The position numbers and the translations under genes are program-made. The notes under the pieces were generated by a model. It ran no database searches, was not told where the DNA came from, and saw nothing but the letters and a program-made list of their open reading frames with translations. A stretch of 64,000 nucleotides of DNA, taken from Diphasiastrum complanatum (taxonomy: Eukaryota > Streptophyta > Lycopodiopsida > Lycopodiales > Lycopodiaceae). This document shows, in pieces, positions 9,886 through 19,905 of the stretch (within the stretch, counting starts at the first letter, position 1; each line of letters opens with the position of its first letter). Location of the stretch: the NCBI GenBank assembly GCA_029204225.1, contig CM055102.1, forward strand, positions 13,835,658-13,899,657. Direction: 5' to 3'.

Positions 9886-10644
9886 TGAATACCATTTTTC
9901 GTATTCACATAATCAAGAGATCAAGAGATTAAGAGCTTGAAGATCAAGTGTGTGTAAAATGATAGCATTAGAAGCTTATCAGAGGTAGACGAAGTAGATG
10001 CCTTTGCGCATTGATTCTTTATTTGTCAGTAATAGGTTCATTCTTTTACAAATTGAATTAGCTTTGTAGAGCACGCGGTTTCTCTACTATTGTCTTGTGC
10101 TCTACCGCATTATTGACATGTATATTTTGCTATAATATGATAACAGCTCTTTTGTTCTGCATTCAGATTTTGTCAATATTGCTATGCTTATTTTTCATTC
10201 TGTCTGACTTTCTTGTTGCTCAAAGTACTGGTAATCTGTTTTTAGCGAGTTATTATTAGTCTAGCTATTGATGACTAATATTTAGTCTTGCCTTTCACGA
10301 ATCATTCGTGACTGATTATCAGTCGAACTCAGTCTAGCTCTTCGCGAATCATTCGCAACAAATAATTTGTCAAGTTGTTCGCGACAAATTATTCTTCTGG
10401 TGTTTTTATTAATGTTTGGCTGCGTAATCAAAACGACCGTGATTTCCATCACTAACGTTCTGTTTGTTTTTTATAGGCGTAGTCATGCTTAGGGAAAGAG
10501 TAATATAGCTCATTCCGCTGCGCACGAACACTTTCCGTTCGAGTTCGTTTCTCGTTCGAGTTTCGAGTTCATTTCTTTTCCATGTTCATTTTCTTTTCGA
10601 GCTATTTTTGTTTCTCACGCACAACACACCCTCTTTCTCCAACA
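9886..10644 (+). mobile_element. LTR, copy 2 (759 bp)
   Basis: Begins TGAATACCATTTTTCG and ends CTTTCTCCAACA. It has the same length as the LTR at 5804-6562. The left neighbour is minus-strand copia gag with no polypurine tract. The right neighbour (GTTCC...) is not a primer binding site and does not match the base run before copy 1. It therefore looks like one half of a rearranged element or a solo LTR. Confidence 0.85.
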
Positions 10645-10739
10645 GTTCCTTCATCAACTCTAATGTATTGCAATAGCCTTTTTAGAGCATCTTCAATTGC
10701 ATTTGCGTCCGCTAGTGGTATGGCCATAAACAAATCAAA
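10645..10739 (-). other. Possible gene exon truncated by the LTR
   Basis: On the minus strand, CTGCAG (acceptor-like) is followed by 95 open bases encoding a peptide with FMAIPLADAN and DALKRLLQYIRVDE, which is cut off at the LTR boundary. The amphipathic composition looks like real coding sequence, but I do not recognise a family and no continuation is visible on the far side of either LTR. Confidence 0.25.
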
Positions 10740-10911
10740 CTGCAGATACATTTGAATAATGGAGTCTTTTTGCTATTTTTTGAGGTGTAATATTTGTGAA
10801 AATCACCGAATGTGCCATTCCTTCTAGTGTAGAAATTCTCCCAAAATGGAAAGCACACAAGCGTTTAGATTTCATATGCAAATACGCAAATTTTCTAGAA
10901 AACTGACTTAA

Positions 10912-10950
10912 CAACAATCAAGGCTGCCCTCAACAATCAAGGCTGCCCTC
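10912..10950. repeat. Small direct duplication (about 19 bp x2)
   Basis: CAACAATCAAGGCTGCCCT occurs twice in succession. Confidence 0.8.
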
Positions 10951-11298
10951 TGCTCTCTGATGTTTAAGTCAATGATCAAAGCCACAAAAGACTTCACAAT
11001 GCCACCAAACTCCATCTAATGATCAAACGTAAACTTTTGCAAAAAATGACGGACTGTGAAGTTCAGTCCTTGCTCTGTGAAGATAAAAGCGGATAAGATA
11101 ATGAATTAACACAAAATAGAATCGCAGTATGGCAGGTTGCAAAAGCCCGTTGATCACACATGAGCTTTATTCTTTTGAGAGTCACATACATGCACATGGA
11201 GGATTCAAACACAAACACTCGAAGACTGCTAGGCACCTAAATTCCATCAGTGTTCCATGGAGAGCATTGTACCCTTACACATGGAAAGCTCTTGGAGT

Positions 11299-11709
11299 TT
11301 ACTTTAATCTTTCGGAGCCTCCATCCATGAGGAGTCTGGTTCCAGCACGTACTACACCACCTCCTGCCTCAGAGGAGGCTCGGATCGTGCCATCCTCACA
11401 GATTGAATTTTGACAGCTGCTAATCGCAGCATTTCTAGTTGGTGCACTCCCAGAGGATGGAGGTGGTGGACCTTCGGTAGCAATGGCTGAGCATATAGCT
11501 ACACTGTATCCAGCAGCGATGTGGTTGAGAAGCGAACAGCCAGCTCTATCTCTCCCATCTTCTTGATGAAGCATCATCAACGGATACCAGGTGTTTGTGT
11601 ACACGCGATTGCTCTCCAGAGTAGACAATCTGATATGCACATTTTCGATCCGCACATCCTTGTTGTGCATTGCGGCTTCGGAATTGTGGCTGTGAAGATG
11701 CCAATTCAT
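11299..11709 (-). pseudogene. MCTP/FTIP-type C2-domain protein fragment
   Basis: The minus-strand frame contains VHIRLSTLESNRVYTNTW followed by YPLMMLHQ. This matches the segment of plant multiple-C2-domain transmembrane proteins (MCTP/FTIP/QUIRKY family) that precedes the C-terminal membrane region, where RIRLSTLET, RVYTHSYPLLVLHP is typical. Intact members sit in the ER at plasmodesmata. After the Leu-His block the expected 'GE(I/L)xLAVRFTC' block is replaced by a Gly/Ala/Pro-rich tail, so the fragment decays or reads into other sequence. No other C2 or transmembrane parts are visible. I treat it as a gene fragment; a misjudged exon of a wider gene is possible. Confidence 0.5.
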
Positions 11710-11792
11710 GTTCTTGAGTCAAGTTTTAATCTAGAGCGCCCCATTTCCAATAATGTTTAATCGTCTTTTGTTGCTTTGTCCTCTGATTCTCT

Positions 11793-12014
11793 ATGCAATG
11801 CAATATAGAGGAAGGTCAATTTTTAATGCCATCGTTAGACAATTCATTTTTTGAGTGTGATATTGGAGAATCTCGTCAATCCACATTTGATCAAAGTCTT
11901 TTAATAAATGATGAAAATATTTATGACAATGATAGCACGGACATTGACAATGACGACGATGGCAATGACGAGGTTGGTGCCAACACCTATGGTAATGTTC
12001 CCAAGGTTTTGTAA
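11793..12014 (+). CDS. Small acidic open frame, unknown
   Basis: A 73-residue frame rich in Asp and Asn (DNDSTDIDNDDDGNDE). I do not recognise it. Low complexity and lack of context make a real gene doubtful. Confidence 0.15.
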   Translation: MQCNIEEGQFLMPSLDNSFFECDIGESRQSTFDQSLLINDENIYDNDSTDIDNDDDGNDEVGANTYGNVPKVL

Positions 12015-12609
12015 AAAAGGAAGGGATTTCATGTTGATCGAAATTTTTTCTTGTTGTCCTGCTCTCAACTTAAGGATTCACTTAAGGTGACATGTTGCAA
12101 TAATGGTTGCATAATTTTTTTTGGAATTTCTAGATTAGAGTCCTTAAGATCTTGTTACTTAAGTCTTACTTGAGAAGAGCAAGATGTGTATCTTACTTAT
12201 GCACTGAAATCTTACATTAAAGATCAAATTGAATATAGCAATATTGGGAAGATGAGGCTTCACCTGATCCTAAAGTTGACGTGTTCCATGGAGACTTCAA
12301 TAGCCTAATTTAAATTCTTTAAGCATATAGGGTTTGTCATACCATGGTTTGACAATAAGGTTCGGCAAGGCCTCTTCCAGTGGCGCCCACTCAGAGACCA
12401 ATGTAGAAGCAACCACATCGGGGGAGCCACATTCGGATCTTGTGTTGTGCTTCTTCTTTGGATCGTGAGAAGAAGGGGGGATCTTGAGAGAGGGAGAGGG
12501 GGAGGATCGTGAGAGAGGACGTGTATCCTCTCCCCATGCATGCATCTAAAAATCTAAATATTTTAGTTAGTTTTTTTTAAAAGTGCATGGGGTAGAAGGA
12601 TGCACCCAT

Positions 12610-12653
12610 GGTTGGAGGATGCACCCATGCAACCATGGGTGCATCCTCCAACC
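12610..12653. repeat. Perfect short hairpin, 20-bp arms
   Basis: GGTTGGAGGATGCACCCATG at 12610-12629 is followed by the loop CAAC and its exact reverse complement at 12634-12653. A third partial copy (GGATGCACCCATG) sits just upstream at about 12598-12610. Confidence 0.9.
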
Positions 12654-12922
12654 CCATACATATGTGCACCACATGCGCACAAATAATTTTATATATTATG
12701 AAAAAAAAAACATAATATAGGCCCCAAAAAGGGGTTAAAATGAGATGATTAGGTGTAACACAATTCCCTTGAGACTTGCAAGGAGGCTCTATCAACTTGT
12801 TAGATGATCTCAAAAGTAGCTAAGCTGGACCTCTCTTGTGGAGCCGTAAAATCAATTTTTGCTTTTATGAAGAAAAACACAGAATGTAATTCTGTGCCAC
12901 CTTGTTCATTTTTTCTGAAATC

Positions 12923-12963
12923 TTTTACATGCACCTTCCGGGATGCTAAAGGTGCATGTAAAA
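12923..12963. repeat. Perfect short hairpin, 15-bp arms
   Basis: TTTTACATGCACCTT, a 10-11 base loop, then AAGGTGCATGTAAAA. The second hairpin within 350 bases shares the GTGCAT core, so both may belong to one small inverted-repeat element. Confidence 0.85.
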
Positions 12964-13387
12964 TTTGTTACATAAACTTCCGCAAGAAAGGTGCATATAC
13001 AAAAAAATTTACTAAAAAGAAAAAGACACGCTGCAGAAGGTCACCTCCTTGTCCGTTCCACCGTGGAAAGAGCCTCGGTTGAAGTCCCTTCCGGGGTGGA
13101 AAGGCATGGGACTTTACTCCCTTTATCACCCAAATTAGCTCTCATTAGGTCTGCCTCGCTATTTGCCACCGGGGAAGGAAATGTGGGTGGGGATCGTGGC
13201 AGCATACGCTGCTGCCTCCACGCGTCTACATAAACAAGCCAAGCCCACGTCCTCCAAAACCCAATTCAACACATGTCTCTAGCTATAATAAGAGCTAGTT
13301 TCTCTGGTTGCGAATGCAAAAATCAAAGGAGCTCTTCGTCTTCGTCTTCTGATTCTGATTAGCAAATAAATAGTTGCTGCCCAGTTG

Positions 13388-13447
13388 ATACTGTCTTTAC
13401 ATTTCTCGTGAGTGATTGCTACTGTCTTTACATTTCTCGTGAGTGAT
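13388..13447. repeat. Tandem duplication in the 5' leader of copy 2
   Basis: ACTGTCTTTACATTTCTCGT followed by GAGTGAT occurs twice, 33-34 bases apart, just before the start codon region of the plus-strand gene. Copy 1 lacks the second unit, so it arose after the duplication. Confidence 0.85.
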
Positions 13448-13474
13448 CTTGTTATTGCTTGCTCGCTTGTTGTT

Positions 13475-14035
13475 ATGGACAAATTGAGAGCCAAGCGTGT
13501 CCGGCCCTGGGATAGCTGCGACGATGTTCAGGAGCTGAGGCGGATGCTCTCTGAGAAGGATGAGGAGCTTGTCCAGGTTCTGATCGAGAAGGAGGAGCAG
13601 CACAAAAAGCTTCGGCAGGTACAGCTACTCTCCGACAATCCAGCCGGGGCCGCCAGTTCAACGCTGTCATCAAAGGAGCTTGAGCAATCCGTGAAGAAGA
13701 TGCTGAGCTTAATCCAGAAGCAGATCAACAGCCAGATGGTGTATCAGCCCAGCCTCAAGCATGGCTCAGCTCAGCTTACTGCCGAAGTTCCCAATATCAG
13801 TGAGGAGATGGTGAAATGCATCCTCGGTGCTGACCTTCTTGCCAAGGCCAAAGAGGCGCCAAAGCAATTGAAGGTGGATGCGAGCAATGAAGAATTGGAA
13901 GGCATATTTGGTAAACGCTTCTACAAGAGGTTGCGCTTTGGTGCAGACTTGCAGCTATCAGATGGGCTCACTTTCCTGTTTGTGAAGGCGGACAACCACC
14001 TCAACGTAACGGGATCCTATGCGATGCAGAAATAG
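13475..14035 (+). CDS. Unrecognised 186-aa coiled-coil protein, copy 2
   Basis: Paralogue of the protein encoded at 3137-3694. The start ATG gives MDKLRAKRVRPWDSCDD. In-frame GTG upstream would add residues, but the ATG coincides with the conserved start of copy 1. It has a Glu/Lys/Gln-rich coiled coil (about residues 18-60), a variable Ala/Ser stretch (PAGAASSTLSSKE), and the conserved C-terminal block KRFYKRLR, LSDGLTFLFVK, LNVTGSYAMQK. Compared with copy 1 there are many substitutions and in-frame length changes (for example EKDEEL against EKELEEL), yet no stop or shift. Third positions are more GC-rich than in surrounding DNA. Function is unknown. It may be a plant-lineage family; a search would decide. 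Confidence 0.75.
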   Translation: MDKLRAKRVRPWDSCDDVQELRRMLSEKDEELVQVLIEKEEQHKKLRQVQLLSDNPAGAASSTLSSKELEQSVKKMLSLIQKQINSQMVYQPSLKHGSAQLTAEVPNISEEMVKCILGADLLAKAKEAPKQLKVDASNEELEGIFGKRFYKRLRFGADLQLSDGLTFLFVKADNHLNVTGSYAMQK

Positions 14036-14395
14036 AACTTGGGCTAGTTTTCCAAAAGCCTCATATGCCTGCTCCTTCCAAGGGTTGCACATTAGTTTCC
14101 GCGTTGAGATCTTGCACAGGATAGCCCTTCACCTGGGCGTTAATATGGCAGTTTACTGTATAGATTTCTGTCTTTCTCCCACGATGTAAAGTCTTGTTCT
14201 TTGCAATCATCGTTTCCCCGAAAAAAACTAATATATGCTCGTTCTTGGCACTGCTTGATGTACTTTTTCTGTTTCTTTGGCAACATCCATGAAAGGCAAA
14301 TGGTGGGATCTTTCCTTTCCGAGCATTGGTATTTGATCGGCAGTTCTCATCTGTGCTGATACTCTTTTATTTCTAAAATTTAGCCTAGCCGTGAA

Positions 14396-14963
14396 GGAGT
14401 CATCTTAATCAATTGTTAATTGTTGCTATTTGGCTGTTGGTGATTTGAAGTTACACATTTTAAGGTTTTTCAGACCAAAATGTTAATGCTCCATTGTAAA
14501 GCCAAAGATCGATCTAAGAAAAAAATGTATGTTTCTACAATCTTTGTATGCCATTGAATATACTTTTGCTAATGCTTCCAACAATCAGCATAGACGGGTT
14601 GCCTTAAAAAGGATACGCGATCCAGGTACACTTCAACTTTTTGTATCAATTCTACCTGGTTTTTAATGATCTGAGTCCATCTAGCTGGATTTTGAAGATG
14701 TGGGCCCTATTTGATGTGTGCTTGGCTAATGCTGTATGTCCCGTCTGTTTTGAGATAATGTTCCAGAGAGTATAGGCTAAGTTTTGGGAGGAGAATTGAC
14801 TGCGTTTTCTAGAAACCAATGGGCTCATTGCCCTAAAGGGAGTGAAGTAAAATGTGAATTTATTGGCACTTTTGATTCCTAAAGATTATAGCCTAGAGAT
14901 TGCAAAAGATGTGTATATCCTAGAATTGAGAAAGATTTATGTGATTATACACCAACAAAAACA

Positions 14964-14964
<1 letters not shown>
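14396..14964. other. No gene recognised
   Basis: AT-rich sequence between the end of the duplicated block and the TC microsatellite. No coding motif was recognised. Confidence 0.5.

Positions 14965-15006
<42 letters not shown>
14965..15006. repeat. (TC)n microsatellite
   Basis: An uninterrupted CT/TC run of about 40 bases. Flanking open frames are shadows of it. Confidence 0.95.
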
Positions 15007-15009
<3 letters not shown>

Positions 15010-15361
15010 CAAAGTTTGGCTTATAAAGTAAAATGCTTTCTGGATCATCAACTCATGGCCCACGAAAGTGCATAAATAGAATCTAACATGGGTGGGAGAG
15101 CCCAACTCAACCATGATCATACATCAATTGATCACCTTATATAACAAAATGGGACAAGAAAAATGGTTTCACTTTCACACTTGCGCTCATAAGTCTTTGT
15201 AAGGTCTATGCATTAGATGTATACATTGTTTGTGATTGCACTTTGCATCCTATTGGAAAACATCCCATGTTTATTGACCTTAAATGTATACTGGGTGAAT
15301 TTGTGGTGATGCTTCTTGTGGGGCTTTGCATTTGATTTGAAAACATCCCATATTCATTTAC

Positions 15362-15459
15362 GTTATGATGTACATATTCCTCTACACACAAAACACAAGC
15401 CATAAACCACGTTATGATGTACATATTCCTCTACACACAAAACACAAGCCATAAACCAC
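15362..15459. repeat. Perfect 49-bp tandem duplication
   Basis: The unit starting GTTATGATGTACATATTCCT and ending CATAAACCAC is repeated twice without a visible difference, so it is recent. Confidence 0.95.
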
Positions 15460-16374
15460 CTTACCAAGATGTGAGGACTACTTGTAATGATTCTCTCATA
15501 TACACACCTTACCAACTTCTTAGTTGGGTGCCCTCTCGCAAGGAGAAATAATCTCTTGAACATTCAATAAATCAATATATCCTCTCAATATCTTTATCTC
15601 ACCCAGTCATTATATAGCATTGGGGTTATGGCCACAGAAAGCCAATTATTGTTCGGTTATGCATGTAATCAATATTAGAGATCTCAATCAAGAATGATAC
15701 CACCATGATTTTCAATATGTAGATATTATTTAACAAAAAGTCATTAAGTTGTGGCATTTTGCATGTCAATGAAGACGAAGTGAGAGTAGAAGTAAAAGAG
15801 TAGTGACAAAAACTTAGCTACTAAATCTTCTTTATCACATATCCAAGAAAGTAATTTCCATGGATAATGTGGAAACAAAAATAAAGTGGGAATAACACTC
15901 AAAAAGTTCACAAAAATAAGTCAAATCTTTAGCATAATATCTCGACTAAATTATCTACACAAGTAATATTTTCATCATAACCATCTCTAATGTTTAACTA
16001 GAAGAGGGCATGGTAGGAATGGAAGAGATAATAGATAAAATGCGCATTCTAGTCTAAGTAATAATGGATAAACAAACGTTAATTTGACTTTTAATTTGAT
16101 GAATAGACAATTCAATTATGCTCTTGTTACAATTTTGTCCTATGGCCAAGCTTAAGCTCCTTGCTCAAAGAGACTATCCACGTGGCAGAATATTTAACAT
16201 AGATATGTGCTCCAATCAAAGGCTATAATTTGACATCCATAAAAAGAAATTGTGTGCCAAATTGGTGTGTCTCTCTCACCATCGACCTTGTAAATGAGAA
16301 ATCTCTTGTGTGTCTCTATTTCACCAGCGCAAGTTTGTAAGAGTGAAATCTTTGTGTGTGTCTCTCTCATCAGC
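15460..16374. other. No gene recognised
   Basis: AT-rich, with no convincing coding, RNA gene or repeat structure. Confidence 0.5.
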
Positions 16375-17045
16375 GATCGGTTTCATGCCACATAGTACAG
16401 ATGAGTTTCCTGCCACACAAGCCATCAGTTTGTATGTGCATTGCAGCAGAACTCCATTTGCTATCAATCCATCGCAGACAACATCGAGTTCAAAGATTGG
16501 TTAGGTTCTGCTACCACTGATATCAATCTCGTTTTGTTGCTGCTATACTATCGACCCAAAAATTGACCACGTTTTGGTGCCACAACAGTAGTTTGCAGGA
16601 TCAATGACTAATATCTAAGAAATTTAGAAAATCCTTTCAATCACTATATCGTTTCTTCTGCTTTCTGACAGTCTTTGAGGCTCCTTCTTGCCTCTGAATT
16701 GATCCTGCCACATAGCAGAGACGAGTTTGATGCCACACAAGCCATCAGTTTGTATGTGCATTGCAGTGGAAGTCCATCTGTTATCAATTGCAGACAACAG
16801 TGACCTCAAAGATTGGTCATGTTCTACTTCCACTGCTATCAATCTCATTTTGCTGCCAGTGCTATCAATCGGACGTTCTACTGCTACACTATTGACCTAA
16901 AAATTGGCCATGTTTTGGTGCCACAGTAGCAGTTTGCAGGATCAATGGTTAATATCTGAGAAATTCAGAAAATCCTCTTTATCACTAGATTATTTCTTCT
17001 GCTTTCTGACAATTTTTGTGCCTCTGAATTGATTCTTCTGCCGAG
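16375..17045. repeat. Imperfect tandem duplication, unit about 330 bp
   Basis: Landmarks occur twice in the same order: GCCACACAAGCCATCAGTTT with TGTATGTGCATTGCAG (about 16410 and 16730), TTTTGGTGCCACA (about 16573 and 16911), GTTTGCAGGATCAATG, and TTTCTTCTGCTTTCTGACA. The two copies are clearly diverged. No coding sequence is recognised. Confidence 0.85.
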
Positions 17046-18400
17046 TGTAGTAGTCCAGCTTTGATCTGCATGTCTCTTCCTTCGTCTTTCTAGTAGAAGG
17101 TTGTTTGTTCTTCGAGGTTGAGGCTTGGGTTTTGTGATCGAACTCGTGTTGGTTGCATGTGCACTATTTCCTCCATGTTGGTGTCGTTTGTGGCCTCTTT
17201 TCCTCACTTGGCCTACAGAGAAAGATATTGAATGCTCTCTTTGACCTGCATTTCTGGACTCAAAATCTAGGTAAATTTACACTGTCCTTCATGTGGCATT
17301 CAAGTAACTCGTTGCTATGGGATATCATAACCTGACTTTGATCTCTTCTTGTCCCTAGTCCAAGAGGTGTATGTCATTGATGATGTGATAGAAAAGTAGG
17401 AGTGAAATTAAGTAGAATTAAAGAAAAAGAAAGATTCTATATGCAAATTGAAAAACAAAGAAAATTTATTGAAAGAATTACATCAATTTTCTAAAATTAC
17501 TTCAATAGATTGACATTTTTTGAATTGCAAGATGGAATCGAGATATCTAGATTATGGTTAAGAATAAGAACCAAAACATAGTTGAAAAAGGTTTATTTCC
17601 CCTCCTACAAAGTGAATCATAGAAAAGGAGAGTAAGAGCATAAGAATGATGCTAAATGTTTCTATCCTGTACAATGCATTTGGATTCTCATTCTTTTGTC
17701 ACACATTGCACCTTGCTTGTCTCACCCATTAAACTGACAAAGTGATTTCATAACCAATATTATTAGTTTTAGTAGCATAGGTAGACTTGATTATTGTATG
17801 CCATGTAAAAGATTGGTTGGTTTCCACCATTCCATGTGCGACATATTGTGAAAGTTTCAAAGGAAAAGCGTTGAGTTCGATGATAATCCACAATTTGTTT
17901 CCTCCAATACTTGGCAAACTAAAACTTAGATGTAGTGAAACAATCAAGGATTTACCTCTCAAATATTGTCACATAAGATTCATCCAAAGCAAGTGAAAAG
18001 AGCATGAATATGACTGACCACAGGTGGACACATACTAAAACTAATATAATGATCAAAGATCTATTACATATCATAAAATTGAAGTGATGTAAACACCTAC
18101 CACAATCCTAACATTATCACAAAACTTAGCAGTACTTTAGTGTTTCACTTGATATGGGACCTGAGGTACCTCTTTTTTATAGTGAACATAGAGTGTGGAT
18201 GTAATTCTACCTCAAGCTATCACCTCTCAAATATGTCTCAATCATCTTTAGAATTCTTTCCTTGATTTAAGGCATCTCTTTTGTCACATGTGAATTTCTA
18301 GATGAGACACCTCTTGATTCTTGAAAAATATCAAGAGACTCACACTTGGAAAGATAGCTTTTGGCCTTAATAAATGATTATGTTAGGTCCAATTCAAAGT
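17046..18400. other. No gene recognised
   Basis: AT-rich sequence with short open frames on both strands, none carrying a recognised motif. Confidence 0.45.
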
Positions 18401-18689
18401 TGGCATTTGAATCATATTCCTCTTGAAATCCAACTTCTTAACCCCAAGGGAGAGCCTATGCTTCTCAAATAGTTAGTTCCCTTAAGATTTAGTCAATATA
18501 TCTGCAATACACACTTTCGAGGGTATGTGGTCAAGTATAATACACTTGGCAAAAACTTTTTTTCACTAAAATGGTGAGCAATCTTGATATGTTTGTTCCT
18601 TGCAAGACGCGTTGGATTATGTGCTAATTTTGGGGTTGAGACTTTAGCACAATCAATGGTTGTGGTAGTCTCAAAATTTTAAACTTAGA

Positions 18690-19110
18690 TATTTATGAGT
18701 GGCCTTTTAAAAAAAATGCCTCTTTGCAAGATGTAGCAAGTGCTCTACACTTGGCTTCAATGGATGACAAGGAAATAGTATCTTGTTTTTTGGATATCCA
18801 TGAAGTTGCTCCATCCCCAAAGAAGAAAACATGCCCCCTTGTAGACTTCCTATCATTAATATTGCCAACAAAAATTTGAAGTTGAGTAGTCTTGAATGTT
18901 GATTTGAGAACCCAATATTCAGCCATAATCTCTAATTCTTGAGCTTTATCTTAAGACTCTCTTAGCCATACTCCAATGCTCGGCGCCAGGGCTTTGGCAT
19001 GAATTGATTTAACTTCCCAACGTCAAAGCTAAGATATGTTCTCCTAATGCTTAATCACATTAGGCTAACAATAAGTTTTCTGTAGAGAGTAGTACTTGAA
19101 GCATGGTCCG
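18690..19110 (-). pseudogene. Ty1/copia RNase H remnant
   Basis: The minus strand encodes NINDRKSTRGHVFFFGDG, then SWISKKQDTISLSS and IEAKCRALA. This is the RNase H region of copia pol, where DRKSTSGY...WSSKKQ...SSTEAEY is typical. Bases up to about 19110 and down to about 18480 have weak copia-like texture, broken by stops. No LTR was found. Confidence 0.75.
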
Positions 19111-19647
19111 CTACTTTCTTTTTTAAACTTATAATTACAACTTATATCCATTAGTGTTGTTATGGATCTACATGTTTCCACTTTTAACTTCTTAGAGATA
19201 GAGTTTACATACTTTTCTTGACATAAGAGTAACATCATTGCTTCTCCATACTTCTATCTCTAATGTTTATCTCAAACACTTGATTAAGTATTATCTTGAC
19301 ATTATTAATCTCTAACTCACTCATATTGGAGTGTAGATGAGTATTAGGACTTTTGTACCAGCTCCTAGGTGCTTTCATGATTCCATATAAGCTCCACCAG
19401 TCACCAAGAATACACTACCAGAACAAGGACACGAAAGCCTAAACTCTAAACCAAAACTGTCCCAACACAATATGTCGATATTGTAAAAAATCAGGCCATT
19501 TGAAAGATAGACGTTGGAATAGAAGAGAGCCTTAAACAATGGAAATCGAATACCAGGACCAACTACCACGTGAACTTGGGACATAGTTGAAATTTAGCCT
19601 TTTTTTCATGGCTCTACCATGCGTGGCACATCCACACCAACCATTTT

Positions 19648-19905
19648 TCGGTGACATTGCTTGTCAAAAATGGGTTGACTATGGGTACGGGTGTCACGAG
19701 AGTGCCACTTTTAAATTTTTGCATGGCAAATTTCCAAGAAAGGGATGTTTGTTACATCCATGCCAATAAATTTTTGGCAACATTGTTGGTAAAACATGGG
19801 TTGACGATGGGTACGGGTGTCGCGAGAGTGCTACTTTTAAATTTTTGCATGGAAAATTTCCAAGAAACGACTGTTTTCCACTCGCGGGAAACAACCCTTT
19901 TTAAT
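19648..19905. repeat. Two-copy tandem duplication, about 127 bp
   Basis: A unit containing ATGGGTACGGGTGTC, TTTTAAATTTTTGCATGG and AAATTTCCAAGAAA occurs twice (about 19650 and 19778). A short inverted repeat around GGTACAATCACGTGGTTGTACC follows at 19931-19953. Confidence 0.88.

Larger units (their letters stand above)
13310..14395 (+). repeat. Inverted segmental duplication, copy 2
   Basis: Counterpart of 2800-3845 in opposite orientation. Upstream landmarks (AAAAATCAAAGGAGCTC, AAATAAATAG, TTGCTTGCTCGCTTG), the coding region, and downstream landmarks (TTTTTCTGTTTCTTT, GGCAGTTCTCATCTGTGCTG) correspond in order. Confidence 0.88.

Noticed and set aside
5804-10644. A single intact LTR retrotransposon bounded by the 759-bp LTRs
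   Set aside because: The coding interior is on the opposite strand, the polypurine tract is missing and outer flanks do not form a target duplication.
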